From: Candidatus Woesearchaeota archaeon
GTDB taxonomy: Archaea; Nanobdellota; Nanobdellia; Woesearchaeales; SM23-78
Assembly (NCBI GenBank): GCA_019322375.1
Contig: JAHWIP010000037.1
Location: forward strand, 1 to 12,807
Length of the DNA: 12,807 nucleotides
Direction of reading: 5' to 3'
In this document: in pieces, positions 6,874-12,807 of the stretch
Numbering within the stretch: the stretch's first letter is position 1
How the letters are laid out: each line of letters begins with the position of its first letter
Made by a program: the position numbers and the translations under genes
Notes under the pieces: model-generated
Told to the model about the DNA's origin: nothing
Databases searched by the model: none
What the model saw: only the letters and a program-made list of their open reading frames with translations

Positions 6874-7601
6874 GTACTCTTATGATTTTTCTTATTAATT
6901 TTAAAATTTTTCTTATTACTCGTATTTTTTTTATTGCTTTTATAATAATACTGAGAAATCGCTTTTTTTCTATGCTTGGTCTTTCTATGTTTAATCTTCT
7001 TATGTTTCTGCTGTGCTCTTCTATTAACACGAAGAATCCACACAAATCTTACTATTAAAGCTATTGCTATGATTATAATAATTGCTCCAAACAAAAAATG
7101 TATTTCATTACTATAAGGCCTTATTCTTATCATAATCTCATCACTTAAAGCCCCAATCATGTACTCATCTGTGCCTATAAGAAAATCAACCCTGTAGTTG
7201 CCAAAATCAGTATTATTGCTCACACTTACAGTTATGTCAAAATAACTATATTCATCAGGCTCTAAATCCTCCAGGTATTCTGGTGCAAAAGAGAAATCAA
7301 AGCCTTTATCTGCTTCTATATCAAGGTCGATTCTTTTCACAGTTTTGTCCTCCATAGCATTCCGGATATATAGCCTGATTGTTTCTTTGTCGCCTGGCTC
7401 CATATTGTATTTTTCATTAGACGTGCAAATCCTAAGTATGGTAGGGCTGGGATTAATAACAGATATATTTACTGTGCCCTTAAAATACCTTGGAGAAGCA
7501 TATGTAGGAGAAGCATTAGGAGGAGTTTCTTGTATCTCTTGTGCAACCACAAGACCAGATATCATAATCATTATTAGTAATATTAAAATCAGGGTTCTCA
7601 T
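6861..7601 (-). CDS. Exported single-span surface protein with basic tail (third paralogue)
   Basis: About 246 residues. The signal peptide (MRTLILILLIMIMISGLVVA) is followed by a beta-sandwich domain (CTSNEKYNMEPGDK, FAPEYLEDLEP, FGNYRVDFLIGTDEYMIGA), a membrane segment (LFGAIIIIIAIALIVRFVW) and about 55 basic cytoplasmic residues containing ISQYYYK and many Lys-Lys pairs. The extracellular part and the ISQYYYK tail match the 5063-4305 protein closely; the signal peptide does not. I chose the ATG at 7601 over the one two codons earlier (7607) because the TATA box at 7624-7631 predicts transcription starting at about 7601, which would make the gene leaderless. Unlike its two paralogues, it has no Cys-rich gene behind it; it ends against the convergent membrane iron-sulfur gene. 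Function unknown. Confidence 0.8.
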   Translation of the reverse strand: MRTLILILLIMIMISGLVVAQEIQETPPNASPTYASPRYFKGTVNISVINPSPTILRICTSNEKYNMEPGDKETIRLYIRNAMEDKTVKRIDLDIEADKGFDFSFAPEYLEDLEPDEYSYFDITVSVSNNTDFGNYRVDFLIGTDEYMIGALSDEIMIRIRPYSNEIHFLFGAIIIIIAIALIVRFVWILRVNRRAQQKHKKIKHRKTKHRKKAISQYYYKSNKKNTSNKKNFKINKKNHKSTKKK

Positions 7602-7623
7602 ACACATAATTTATTTAAAAAAC

Positions 7624-7631
7624 TTTATAAA
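7624..7631. promoter_or_regulatory. Palindromic TATA box shared by divergent genes
   Basis: TTTATAAA reads the same on both strands. To the left it leaves 22 nt to the ATG at 7601. To the right it predicts a start near 7654, just before the GGTGA ribosome site of the gene at 7668. It could drive both genes, but archaeal direction also depends on a BRE, which I cannot define here. Confidence 0.45.
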
Positions 7632-7657
7632 TTTAATCAATTGGATAGAGTATTGTT

Positions 7658-7662
7658 GGTGA
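7658..7662 (+). promoter_or_regulatory. Shine-Dalgarno (GGTGA) that decides the start at 7668
   Basis: GGTGA matches the 3' end of 16S rRNA and lies 5 nt before ATG 7668. Upstream in-frame TTG (7641) and GTG (7659) codons are less likely starts: the TTG would precede the predicted transcript start, and the GTG lies inside the ribosome site. Confidence 0.55.
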
Positions 7663-7667
7663 AAAAG

Positions 7668-8747
7668 ATGAAAAAGGGGAAAAAAGAGGAAAAAGAAAAA
7701 AAAGCAGAAGAAGAAAAAAAGAGAAAAAAAACAGACATAACAAAGCTCAGAAGAATTGTCCAAATAATTGCTTTTATTCTCTTTATCTATGGAGGGCTTT
7801 TTATCACTGCTCAGCATGTTGATTCAGTTATAATGCCTTTTGTAAAACCACCAACCAGAGGGGTAAAGCAGAGTCATCTCGAGCCTCAGACAGAGTATGA
7901 TGAGGTGTTTGACACTTATTTCCCAACCAGAACCTGCAGATATATTGGAACTGATACCAGACTTTATCGGGCATGTGCAATGCATTTCTTAACAGAAGTG
8001 CCTATCTATGGTGTGCCTTTAATAGATTTTCTTCCCCACCTATTCTTCTTTCTTATCCTGGCTTTTCTGCTCTCAAGGTTTATGTGCGGATGGCTCTGCC
8101 CCCTAGGCTCTATACAGGACTTCCTCAACTGGGTAAGAAAAAAACTCCGCCTTAACTATCTAAAGCTTCCTAGGTTTTTTCTTAATATATTTGAAAAGTT
8201 CAGATACATATGGCTGGTCTTTTTGTTTGTAATGGCTATTGCAATTGTTATACCAGCACTGGGTTTGGTTCATCTTGAACGCGACCTGAACATTATAACC
8301 TGCAACACCTGCCCTGGAAGAATTTTTTTCCCTATCTTAACAGGAGACATGCCTAGCTGGTGGGTGTTTCATAACCCTATTAATACAACATTATCTATAT
8401 TAGGAATTGTTTTCTTTATCATCTTTTTACTAAGCTTTTTTGGCAAACGATTATGGTGCAAAATCTGCCCAACAGGAGCCCTGCTCTCATTGTTCAACAA
8501 AGGAGGAGCTATTACCAAGGTAAAGGATGTTGAGAAATGCACCAAGTGCGGTATTTGCGAAAGGGTTTGCCCTATGGACAATAAAAAGGTGTTCCAGGAA
8601 AAGAATAAAAAGATTGTTAACTCTTACAACTGCATCAACTGCTTTAGGTGCATTGATAAATGCCCTGAGGATAATACTTTAAAGGTTAAGTTTTTTAAAT
8701 GGGATATATTTAAGTCAAAGTATAAGGATAAGAAGAAAAAATTATAA
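7668..8747 (+). CDS. NapH-like polytopic membrane iron-sulfur protein (copy 2)
   Basis: 359 residues from ATG 7668. It has the same layout as the 5829-6857 product: a charged Lys/Glu-rich N-terminus; a first membrane segment (AFILFIYGGLFITAQ); an outside loop with Cys90-x12-Cys103 at the same spacing as the paralogue; FMCGWLCPLG (Cys140, Cys144); CNTCPG (Cys212, Cys215); LWCKICPTG (Cys264, Cys267); and two [4Fe-4S] motifs at Cys291/294/297/301 and Cys322/325/328/332, followed by a basic tail. Every cysteine of these motifs in one copy has a partner in the other, so both copies appear intact. The two could form a heterodimer or serve different partners; the sequence does not decide. It is divergent from the 7601-6861 surface gene and lies 87 nt ahead of the first double-cubane reductase gene, probably in the same functional unit. 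Confidence 0.85.
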   Translation: MKKGKKEEKEKKAEEEKKRKKTDITKLRRIVQIIAFILFIYGGLFITAQHVDSVIMPFVKPPTRGVKQSHLEPQTEYDEVFDTYFPTRTCRYIGTDTRLYRACAMHFLTEVPIYGVPLIDFLPHLFFFLILAFLLSRFMCGWLCPLGSIQDFLNWVRKKLRLNYLKLPRFFLNIFEKFRYIWLVFLFVMAIAIVIPALGLVHLERDLNIITCNTCPGRIFFPILTGDMPSWWVFHNPINTTLSILGIVFFIIFLLSFFGKRLWCKICPTGALLSLFNKGGAITKVKDVEKCTKCGICERVCPMDNKKVFQEKNKKIVNSYNCINCFRCIDKCPEDNTLKVKFFKWDIFKSKYKDKKKKL

Positions 8748-8763
8748 GGACAAGAAGAAAAAA
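8721..8763 (+). repeat. 21-nt direct repeat across the stop codon of the second membrane iron-sulfur gene
   Basis: TATAAGGATAAGAAGAAAAAA at 8721-8741 recurs with one change (GAC for GAT) at 8743-8763. The first copy codes for the last basic residues; the second contains the stop codon region and lies beyond it. It looks like a recent small tandem duplication. Confidence 0.75.
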
Positions 8764-8795
8764 CAAAATTAAAAAATAAATTTTGAATATTTTTC

Positions 8796-8803
8796 TTTAA
8801 AAA
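8796..8803 (+). promoter_or_regulatory. Possible TATA box before the first reductase gene
   Basis: TTTAAAAA ends 31 nt before ATG 8835. The spacer is almost pure A/T, so this is weak. A T-run just before it (8789-8798) could also end transcription of the upstream gene. No clear ribosome site precedes the ATG. Confidence 0.3.
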
Positions 8804-8834
8804 CAAAGAAAAATAAAACAAAACACAAAAGAAA

Positions 8835-10187
8835 ATGTTCAAAAAAATCCAGAACATCATTGAGAAAAGTGAAGACGAGAATCTTGAGTTTGATAACCGC
8901 TACACTGCTACTACAAAAGACAAGATTAAGAAGAGGAAAAAACATTATCAAATCCTTGGCTTGTTTGAGAAATTCATTTCTGAGAACAAGAGAGTTATAA
9001 AAGAAATGCAGCACTCAAAGAACAGGGCAAAAGCCATGAATTATTATGATGAGCTCTTCACAACTAACAAAGCATTCAAGGAACTCTCTGCTCTTAAGAA
9101 GAAAGGAAAAAAGATTATAGGCACTTTCTGCAACATGGTGCCTGAAGAACTCATATATGCTGCTGATGCAATACCAATAAGACTGTGCTCTGGTTGTAAT
9201 GAGGCTGTTAAGCCTGCAGAAGAAGCTTATCCAAGAGATGCTTGTCCATTAATAAAAGCCTCTTTTGGGTTTGCAGTTGCTGATTGTGGTTTTTTTAACC
9301 TATGCGATGCAGTGATTATACCATCTACTTGTGATGGCAAGAAAAAGCTTGGAGAAATGCTTAATGATTATGTTTATGTATGGATGATGAACCTGCCTCA
9401 GGACAAGGAGAGAAATCTTTCTAAGAAATATTGGCTCTCAGAGACTCGCATCCTTAAAAAGAGACTGGAGGAACTAACAGGAAAAAGCATTACCAGGAAA
9501 AAGCTTAAACAAGCAATTCTGCTCCTGCACAAAAGAGATGACCTTGTAAGAAGATTAATGAAAATAAGAAAATCAAACATGCCAAATATATTAGGAAGTG
9601 ATGCTTTTCTTGTGATACAAGCAGCTTTTTTTGATAATATAGAGAGATGGATTAAAAAAACCCATGAGCTATGCACTGAGCTTGAAACCAGTATTAAGCA
9701 TGAAAAAAGAGTTAAACCCAAGCAGGCAATAAGAATCCTTGTAACAGGCGCACCCATGATACTGCCGAACTTTAAGGTTCCTGATATAATTGAAAGCCTT
9801 AATGCATTTATTGCCATGGATGAAACCTGCGCAGGAAGCCAGTATGTATATGACCCTGTAGAAGTTGATGAATGGAACACTCTTGACATGATGAGAGCAA
9901 TCAGCGAAAGATATCTTATGCCATCTATGTGTCCTTGTTTTATAAAAGCAGAAGACAGAATAGACAAGCTAATTAATATGATAAAAGAGTACAGGATTGA
10001 TGCAGTGGTTTATCATACCTTAAGATTATGTTTGTTATTTGATATTGAATCCCTGAAGATAAGGGATGTTATGGAAGAGCAAGGAATTCCTTTTTTGCAC
10101 ATCAACACTGACTATGGAAAAGAGGATAAGGAGCAGCTCAGAACTAGGATTGAGGCTTTTATTGAGCTTGTAGAGGCAAGAAAGTAA
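8835..10187 (+). CDS. 2-hydroxyacyl-CoA dehydratase / double-cubane-cluster reductase family protein (copy 1)
   Basis: 450 residues. This family (HgdB/BadD/E, YjiM, DCCP) carries oxygen-sensitive [4Fe-4S] or linked double-cubane clusters and performs reductions with electrons supplied by an ATP-dependent activase. Family signatures visible here: GTFC (Cys99), PEELIYAADAIPIRLC (Cys118) plus Cys121, RDACPL (Cys137), LCD (Cys157), PSTCDGKKK (Cys166), DETCAGSQ (Cys332), MCPC (Cys366, Cys368), RLC (Cys399), and an ending typical of the family (TDYGKEDKEQLRTRIEAFIE). An N-terminal basic helical extension of about 85 residues precedes the core, making it longer than YjiM-type proteins. The stop overlaps the next ATG (TAATG). 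The presence of a neighbouring activase gene favours an active enzyme of the double-cubane type over a classical two-subunit dehydratase, but that assignment and the substrate are inference. Confidence 0.85.
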   Translation: MFKKIQNIIEKSEDENLEFDNRYTATTKDKIKKRKKHYQILGLFEKFISENKRVIKEMQHSKNRAKAMNYYDELFTTNKAFKELSALKKKGKKIIGTFCNMVPEELIYAADAIPIRLCSGCNEAVKPAEEAYPRDACPLIKASFGFAVADCGFFNLCDAVIIPSTCDGKKKLGEMLNDYVYVWMMNLPQDKERNLSKKYWLSETRILKKRLEELTGKSITRKKLKQAILLLHKRDDLVRRLMKIRKSNMPNILGSDAFLVIQAAFFDNIERWIKKTHELCTELETSIKHEKRVKPKQAIRILVTGAPMILPNFKVPDIIESLNAFIAMDETCAGSQYVYDPVEVDEWNTLDMMRAISERYLMPSMCPCFIKAEDRIDKLINMIKEYRIDAVVYHTLRLCLLFDIESLKIRDVMEEQGIPFLHINTDYGKEDKEQLRTRIEAFIELVEARK

Positions 10188-10582
10188 TGCGCACAATGGA
10201 AAGCAAAAAAAAGAATAAAAAAGATAATCTCACTATAAAAAATACCACTATCAAAAGCTTTTTTAAGTTCTCAAAAAGAAAACTCTTAATCTTTATAATC
10301 CTGTTTTATGTATTATTCTTTTACCTGCCTGTTATTAAGTGCATACCTGACCATGATGTCAAGGAGAAGTTCTGTGAAAAGTATGGCTTATGCAAAGTTG
10401 ATATCTATTCTTCCATCTCAACAGTAATCTCAGGCTATGATGCTGAAACCAACACCTTTCTTTGCCCAGCAACCAGAATTACATCTGTAAAAATGATTCT
10501 ATTAATCCTGATATTCATGCTTGGGACTTACATAATCACATGCATCCTTGATTATTACTATGCAAGGTTCAGGGACAAATAA
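10187..10582 (+). CDS. Small two-span membrane protein with Cys-containing outside loop
   Basis: 131 residues; I do not recognise the family. The first 31 residues are strongly basic (KKKNKKD), followed by a membrane segment (about 32-50), a hydrophilic loop (51-101) with Cys52, Cys63, Cys69 and Cys93, a second membrane segment (about 103-122) containing Cys119, and a short basic end (ARFRDK). By the positive-inside rule both ends are cytoplasmic and the loop is outside, where four cysteines could form two disulfides, as in vitamin-K-reductase-like or other redox membrane proteins; no specific match is claimed. The ATG overlaps the preceding stop (TAATG), and a GAGG lies 10 nt upstream, so I prefer it over the ATG at 10196. 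It sits between the two reductase paralogues and may tether them to the membrane (inference). Confidence 0.75.
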   Translation: MRTMESKKKNKKDNLTIKNTTIKSFFKFSKRKLLIFIILFYVLFFYLPVIKCIPDHDVKEKFCEKYGLCKVDIYSSISTVISGYDAETNTFLCPATRITSVKMILLILIFMLGTYIITCILDYYYARFRDK

Positions 10583-10607
10583 AAACAGTTCCCTATTCAT
10601 AAAAAGA

Positions 10608-10615
10608 TTTATAAA
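10608..10615 (+). promoter_or_regulatory. TATA box (TTTATAAA) and ribosome site before the second reductase gene
   Basis: TTTATAAA lies 42 nt before ATG 10658 and predicts a leader of about 20 nt. That leader contains GAGGA at 10643-10647, 10 nt before the ATG. This gives the second reductase and the activase a possible promoter of their own. Confidence 0.5.
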
Positions 10616-10657
10616 CTAAGATAAGTAACATTTAATAAAAAAGAGGAATATTAAAAG

Positions 10658-12001
10658 ATGGGAAAAAATAAGGTTAAGTCAGGGAACTATTCTGATGATT
10701 ATGACTTTAATAATAAATATAAGTATAAACTTCATGTGGAGGAGTCTAAGTTTGCCATACACGAGGCAAAGGAGAACTATGTCAAGCTTGTTGCTAAAAA
10801 CATTCAGCTTATGCAGAATGTAAAAAATCGTCCTGAGAACATGAAGTACTTTGAGGAGGTTATTACTAATCCTAGCTCAAGGATTGACGATATCAGGAGG
10901 TTTAAGCAAAAAGGGGGAAAAGTTATTGGAACTTTCTGCGTCCAGGTCCCAGAAGAACTTGTTTATGCTGCCGGAGCAGTACCTATCAGGCTTAGCTGTG
11001 GCTTTTATGAAGCCATACCCTTGGCAGAAGAGGTTCTTCCAGCAAACATCTGCTCCTTAGTAAAATCCTCTATAGGCTTTCCTTTTCTTAAAATAAACCC
11101 TTACTTTGATTTATGCGATGTAATAGTGATACCGACCAGCTGTGATTCAAAAAAGAAAATGGCTGACATCCTCAGCAACATAAAGCCGGTTTGGCCTCTT
11201 GAACTGCCTAACAACAAGGATAGTTTTGATGGCATGGATAAATGGCAGTCTCAGGTAAGGCTCTTTAAGAAAAAGCTTGAGAAACTGACAGGCAAAAAGA
11301 TAGCCAAAGACAAAATAAAGCAGGCTATTGACCTTCTTTACAAGAGAACCGAACTCAGCAGGCGGCTGCTGGAATTAAGGAGCAGCAAGAAGATATTGAT
11401 TAATGGCAGGGACTCAATGCTGGTGATAGGGAGCGCATTTTATGATGATATTAACAGATGGATGCAAAACCTTGAGAAGCTGTGTGATGAGCTTGAACAA
11501 AACCTGCATAATAATAAGAGTATTGTGCCTGATGATGCTCCCAGGCTTATGGTGACAGGCTCTCCTATGATATGGCCTAACTTCAAGGTGCTTAACATCA
11601 TTGAGGAGCAAGGGGCTGTTGTGACTGTTGATGATTCATGCGCAGGAATGCAATACTTTTATAATCCTCCAGAAGTAGTTGATTGGTCAGAGAAATCAAT
11701 GATGAATGCTATTGCTAACAAGTATCTTTTACCAACAATCTGTCCCATATTCTTGCACAATGACGACAGGGTTGACAGAATCCTTGAGCTAATGCAAAGC
11801 CATTCAGCTGAAGGAGTGGTGTATCACATCATTAGGTTGTGCCAGGTAATGGATTTTGACTTTGAAAAAGTTGATCATGTGTTAATGAGTAAGAACATGC
11901 CTGTACTAAAGATTGAAACAGAATACGGAGAAGAAGATACAGGCCAGATTCGCACAAGAGTTGAAGCTTTTATTGAGATGATAAAAGCAAGAAGAGCATA
12001 A
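10658..12001 (+). CDS. 2-hydroxyacyl-CoA dehydratase / double-cubane-cluster reductase family protein (copy 2)
   Basis: 447 residues, full-length paralogue of the 8835-10187 product, including the charged N-terminal extension. Shared cysteines: Cys94 (GTFC), Cys132 (NICSL), Cys153 (LCD), Cys162 (PTSCDSKKK), Cys328 (DDSCAGMQ), Cys362 (ICP), Cys395 (RLC). Around the second cysteine the pattern differs: RLSCGF (Cys114, one position later) here against RLCSGC in copy 1, and ICPI replaces MCPC. Both paralogues keep the family's C-terminal EYGEEDTGQIRTRVEAFIE-like motif. Having two diverged but intact copies next to one activase suggests a heterodimer, or two reductases sharing one activator. It is followed after 20 nt by the activase gene. 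The substrate is unknown; nothing nearby encodes CoA-transferase, acyl-CoA dehydrogenase or amino-acid fermentation enzymes that would point to a dehydratase pathway. Confidence 0.85.
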   Translation: MGKNKVKSGNYSDDYDFNNKYKYKLHVEESKFAIHEAKENYVKLVAKNIQLMQNVKNRPENMKYFEEVITNPSSRIDDIRRFKQKGGKVIGTFCVQVPEELVYAAGAVPIRLSCGFYEAIPLAEEVLPANICSLVKSSIGFPFLKINPYFDLCDVIVIPTSCDSKKKMADILSNIKPVWPLELPNNKDSFDGMDKWQSQVRLFKKKLEKLTGKKIAKDKIKQAIDLLYKRTELSRRLLELRSSKKILINGRDSMLVIGSAFYDDINRWMQNLEKLCDELEQNLHNNKSIVPDDAPRLMVTGSPMIWPNFKVLNIIEEQGAVVTVDDSCAGMQYFYNPPEVVDWSEKSMMNAIANKYLLPTICPIFLHNDDRVDRILELMQSHSAEGVVYHIIRLCQVMDFDFEKVDHVLMSKNMPVLKIETEYGEEDTGQIRTRVEAFIEMIKARRA

Positions 12002-12010
12002 GATATACAT

Positions 12011-12016
12011 AGGAGG
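12011..12016 (+). promoter_or_regulatory. Strong Shine-Dalgarno (AGGAGG) of the activase gene
   Basis: AGGAGGG lies 5-6 nt before ATG 12022. It is the best ribosome site in the window and fits an internal operon gene translated from a long mRNA. Confidence 0.75.
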
Positions 12017-12021
12017 GTAAA

Positions 12022-12807
12022 ATGCTTGTTGCAGGAGTGGATATTGGTTCAACAACAGCAAAAGTTGTGCTTATAGAAGGTGGTAAACCTATTTCTAGCT
12101 CATTAACCCCTACAGGAGCTGATTGTGAAGCAGCTGCTGAGAAAGCTCTTGCAATGGCGCTTCAAAGGATAAACAAGACGCGGCAGGATGTGCATTATGT
12201 TGTTGCCACAGGCTATGGAAGGCGTGCAATTGATTTTGGCAATGAAACCATAACAGAGATTAGTGCAAACGCAAAAGGAGCCATCTATCTTGGAAGTGAA
12301 AAAGGACAAGTCAAAAGCATAATAGATGTTGGGGGCCAGGACACCAAGGCTATTGTGCTTGATGATAAAGGAAGAATAACCAATTTTGTTATGAATGACA
12401 AGTGCGCAGCAGGCACAGGCAGATTCTTAGAAGTGATTGCAAAAGTGTTTAATGTTTCCATGGACAAGTTTGTAGAGCTCTCATTACAATCAAAAAACCC
12501 TGTAACTATTAATTCCACCTGCACAGTGTTTGCAGAAAGCGAAGTCATATCCTTAATAGCAAAAAAAGTGCCTGTGAGTGATATAATCGCAGGCATTCAT
12601 GAATCAGTTGCAAAGCGAGTAGCAGACCTGGCAAGAGCAGCAGGCATAAAGCCAATAGTTTTCTTTGACGGCGGAGGAGCCAAGAGCCAAGCCCTAAAAG
12701 AATCTATTGAAAAAGAGCTAGGCTATGAAATATATACACCAGCCCACCCCCAGATAGTTGTAGCCCTGGGAGCAGCATTGATAGCATATGAGAAAGAAGG
12801 GCAGAAG
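12022..12807 (+). CDS. ATP-dependent activase of 2-hydroxyacyl-CoA dehydratase / double-cubane reductase (BadF/BadG/BcrA/HgdC family), right end cut
   Basis: 262 codons are seen with no stop before the window edge. HgdC-type activators are about 260 residues, so little should be missing. The protein has the ASKHA ATPase fold signatures: GVDIGSTTAKVVL (residues 5-17, phosphate 1), DVGGQDTKAI (from 102, phosphate 2) and FDGGGAKSQAL (from 215, adenosine). Cys128 (NDKCAAGTGRFLE) and Cys167 (NSTCTVFAESEV) correspond to the two cysteines per subunit that hold the [4Fe-4S] cluster between the halves of the homodimer in HgdC. Known role: on ATP binding and hydrolysis it delivers one electron at very low potential to the reductase. 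It directly follows the second reductase paralogue by 20 nt, as in yjiM/yjiL-type pairs. Its own electron donor is not encoded as a soluble ferredoxin here. Confidence 0.92.
   Translation, partial: MLVAGVDIGSTTAKVVLIEGGKPISSSLTPTGADCEAAAEKALAMALQRINKTRQDVHYVVATGYGRRAIDFGNETITEISANAKGAIYLGSEKGQVKSIIDVGGQDTKAIVLDDKGRITNFVMNDKCAAGTGRFLEVIAKVFNVSMDKFVELSLQSKNPVTINSTCTVFAESEVISLIAKKVPVSDIIAGIHESVAKRVADLARAAGIKPIVFFDGGGAKSQALKESIEKELGYEIYTPAHPQIVVALGAALIAYEKEGQK

Noticed and set aside
7641..7667. An upstream TTG start adding nine residues to the second membrane iron-sulfur protein
   Set aside because: It lies before the predicted transcript start and has no ribosome site, whereas ATG 7668 has GGTGA at suitable distance.
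9398..9967. A 189-codon minus-strand frame opposite the first reductase gene
   Set aside because: It is antisense to conserved family motifs, and its composition is that of a reverse-complement shadow.
8835..12807. Classical 2-hydroxyglutaryl-CoA or benzoyl-CoA pathway operon
   Set aside because: The reductases and activase fit the broad family, but no CoA-transferase, CoA-ligase, decarboxylase or dedicated ferredoxin gene is present, so a specific pathway name is not supported.

Overview
The window looks like a piece of a low-GC archaeal genome, probably an anaerobic DPANN-type archaeon (Woesearchaeota/Pacearchaeota-like). That placement is inference. It rests on archaeal TATA boxes (TTTAAATA, TTTATAAA) about 26 nt before short or absent leaders, and on a giant Cys-rich surface protein with a thrombospondin-like WxCxxWxxC block, a C-terminal membrane anchor and a small cytoplasmic helical domain, a combination I associate with DPANN genomes. 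Strictly anaerobic iron-sulfur enzymes point to anoxic life. No rRNA, tRNA, transposase or CRISPR array is visible. No gene-free stretch exceeds about 105 bases.

Minus-strand surface genes (right to left). A cassette made of a single-span beta-sandwich surface protein (5063-4305) and a 979-residue Cys-rich protein (4308-1369), joined by an ATGA overlap, is followed by a diverged second copy of the same cassette: a beta-sandwich protein (1265-681) and a Cys-rich protein (607 to beyond base 1). The two cassettes share a nearly identical promoter and signal-peptide region. A third beta-sandwich paralogue (7601-6861) stands alone. All are predicted to be exported, with their main domains outside the cell.

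Plus-strand redox genes (left to right). A CcdA/DsbD-like thiol-disulfide membrane protein (5164-5754) is followed by two paralogous NapH-like polytopic membrane iron-sulfur proteins (5829-6857, 7668-8747). Next come two paralogous proteins of the 2-hydroxyacyl-CoA dehydratase / double-cubane-cluster reductase family (8835-10187, 10658-12001) with an unrecognised two-span, Cys-containing membrane protein between them (10187-10582). The last gene is the ATP-dependent activase of that family (12022 to beyond the right edge), preceded by the best Shine-Dalgarno in the window.

How they may work together (inference). Family knowledge says the activase uses ATP hydrolysis to push single low-potential electrons into the reductase. 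The two membrane iron-sulfur proteins are plausible electron suppliers or acceptors. CcdA could carry thiol reducing power to the outer face, where the disulfide-rich surface proteins lie. The redox and surface genes are interdigitated, and two divergent gene pairs share short promoter regions, which suggests but does not prove a functional link. The substrate of the reductase pair cannot be read from the sequence.
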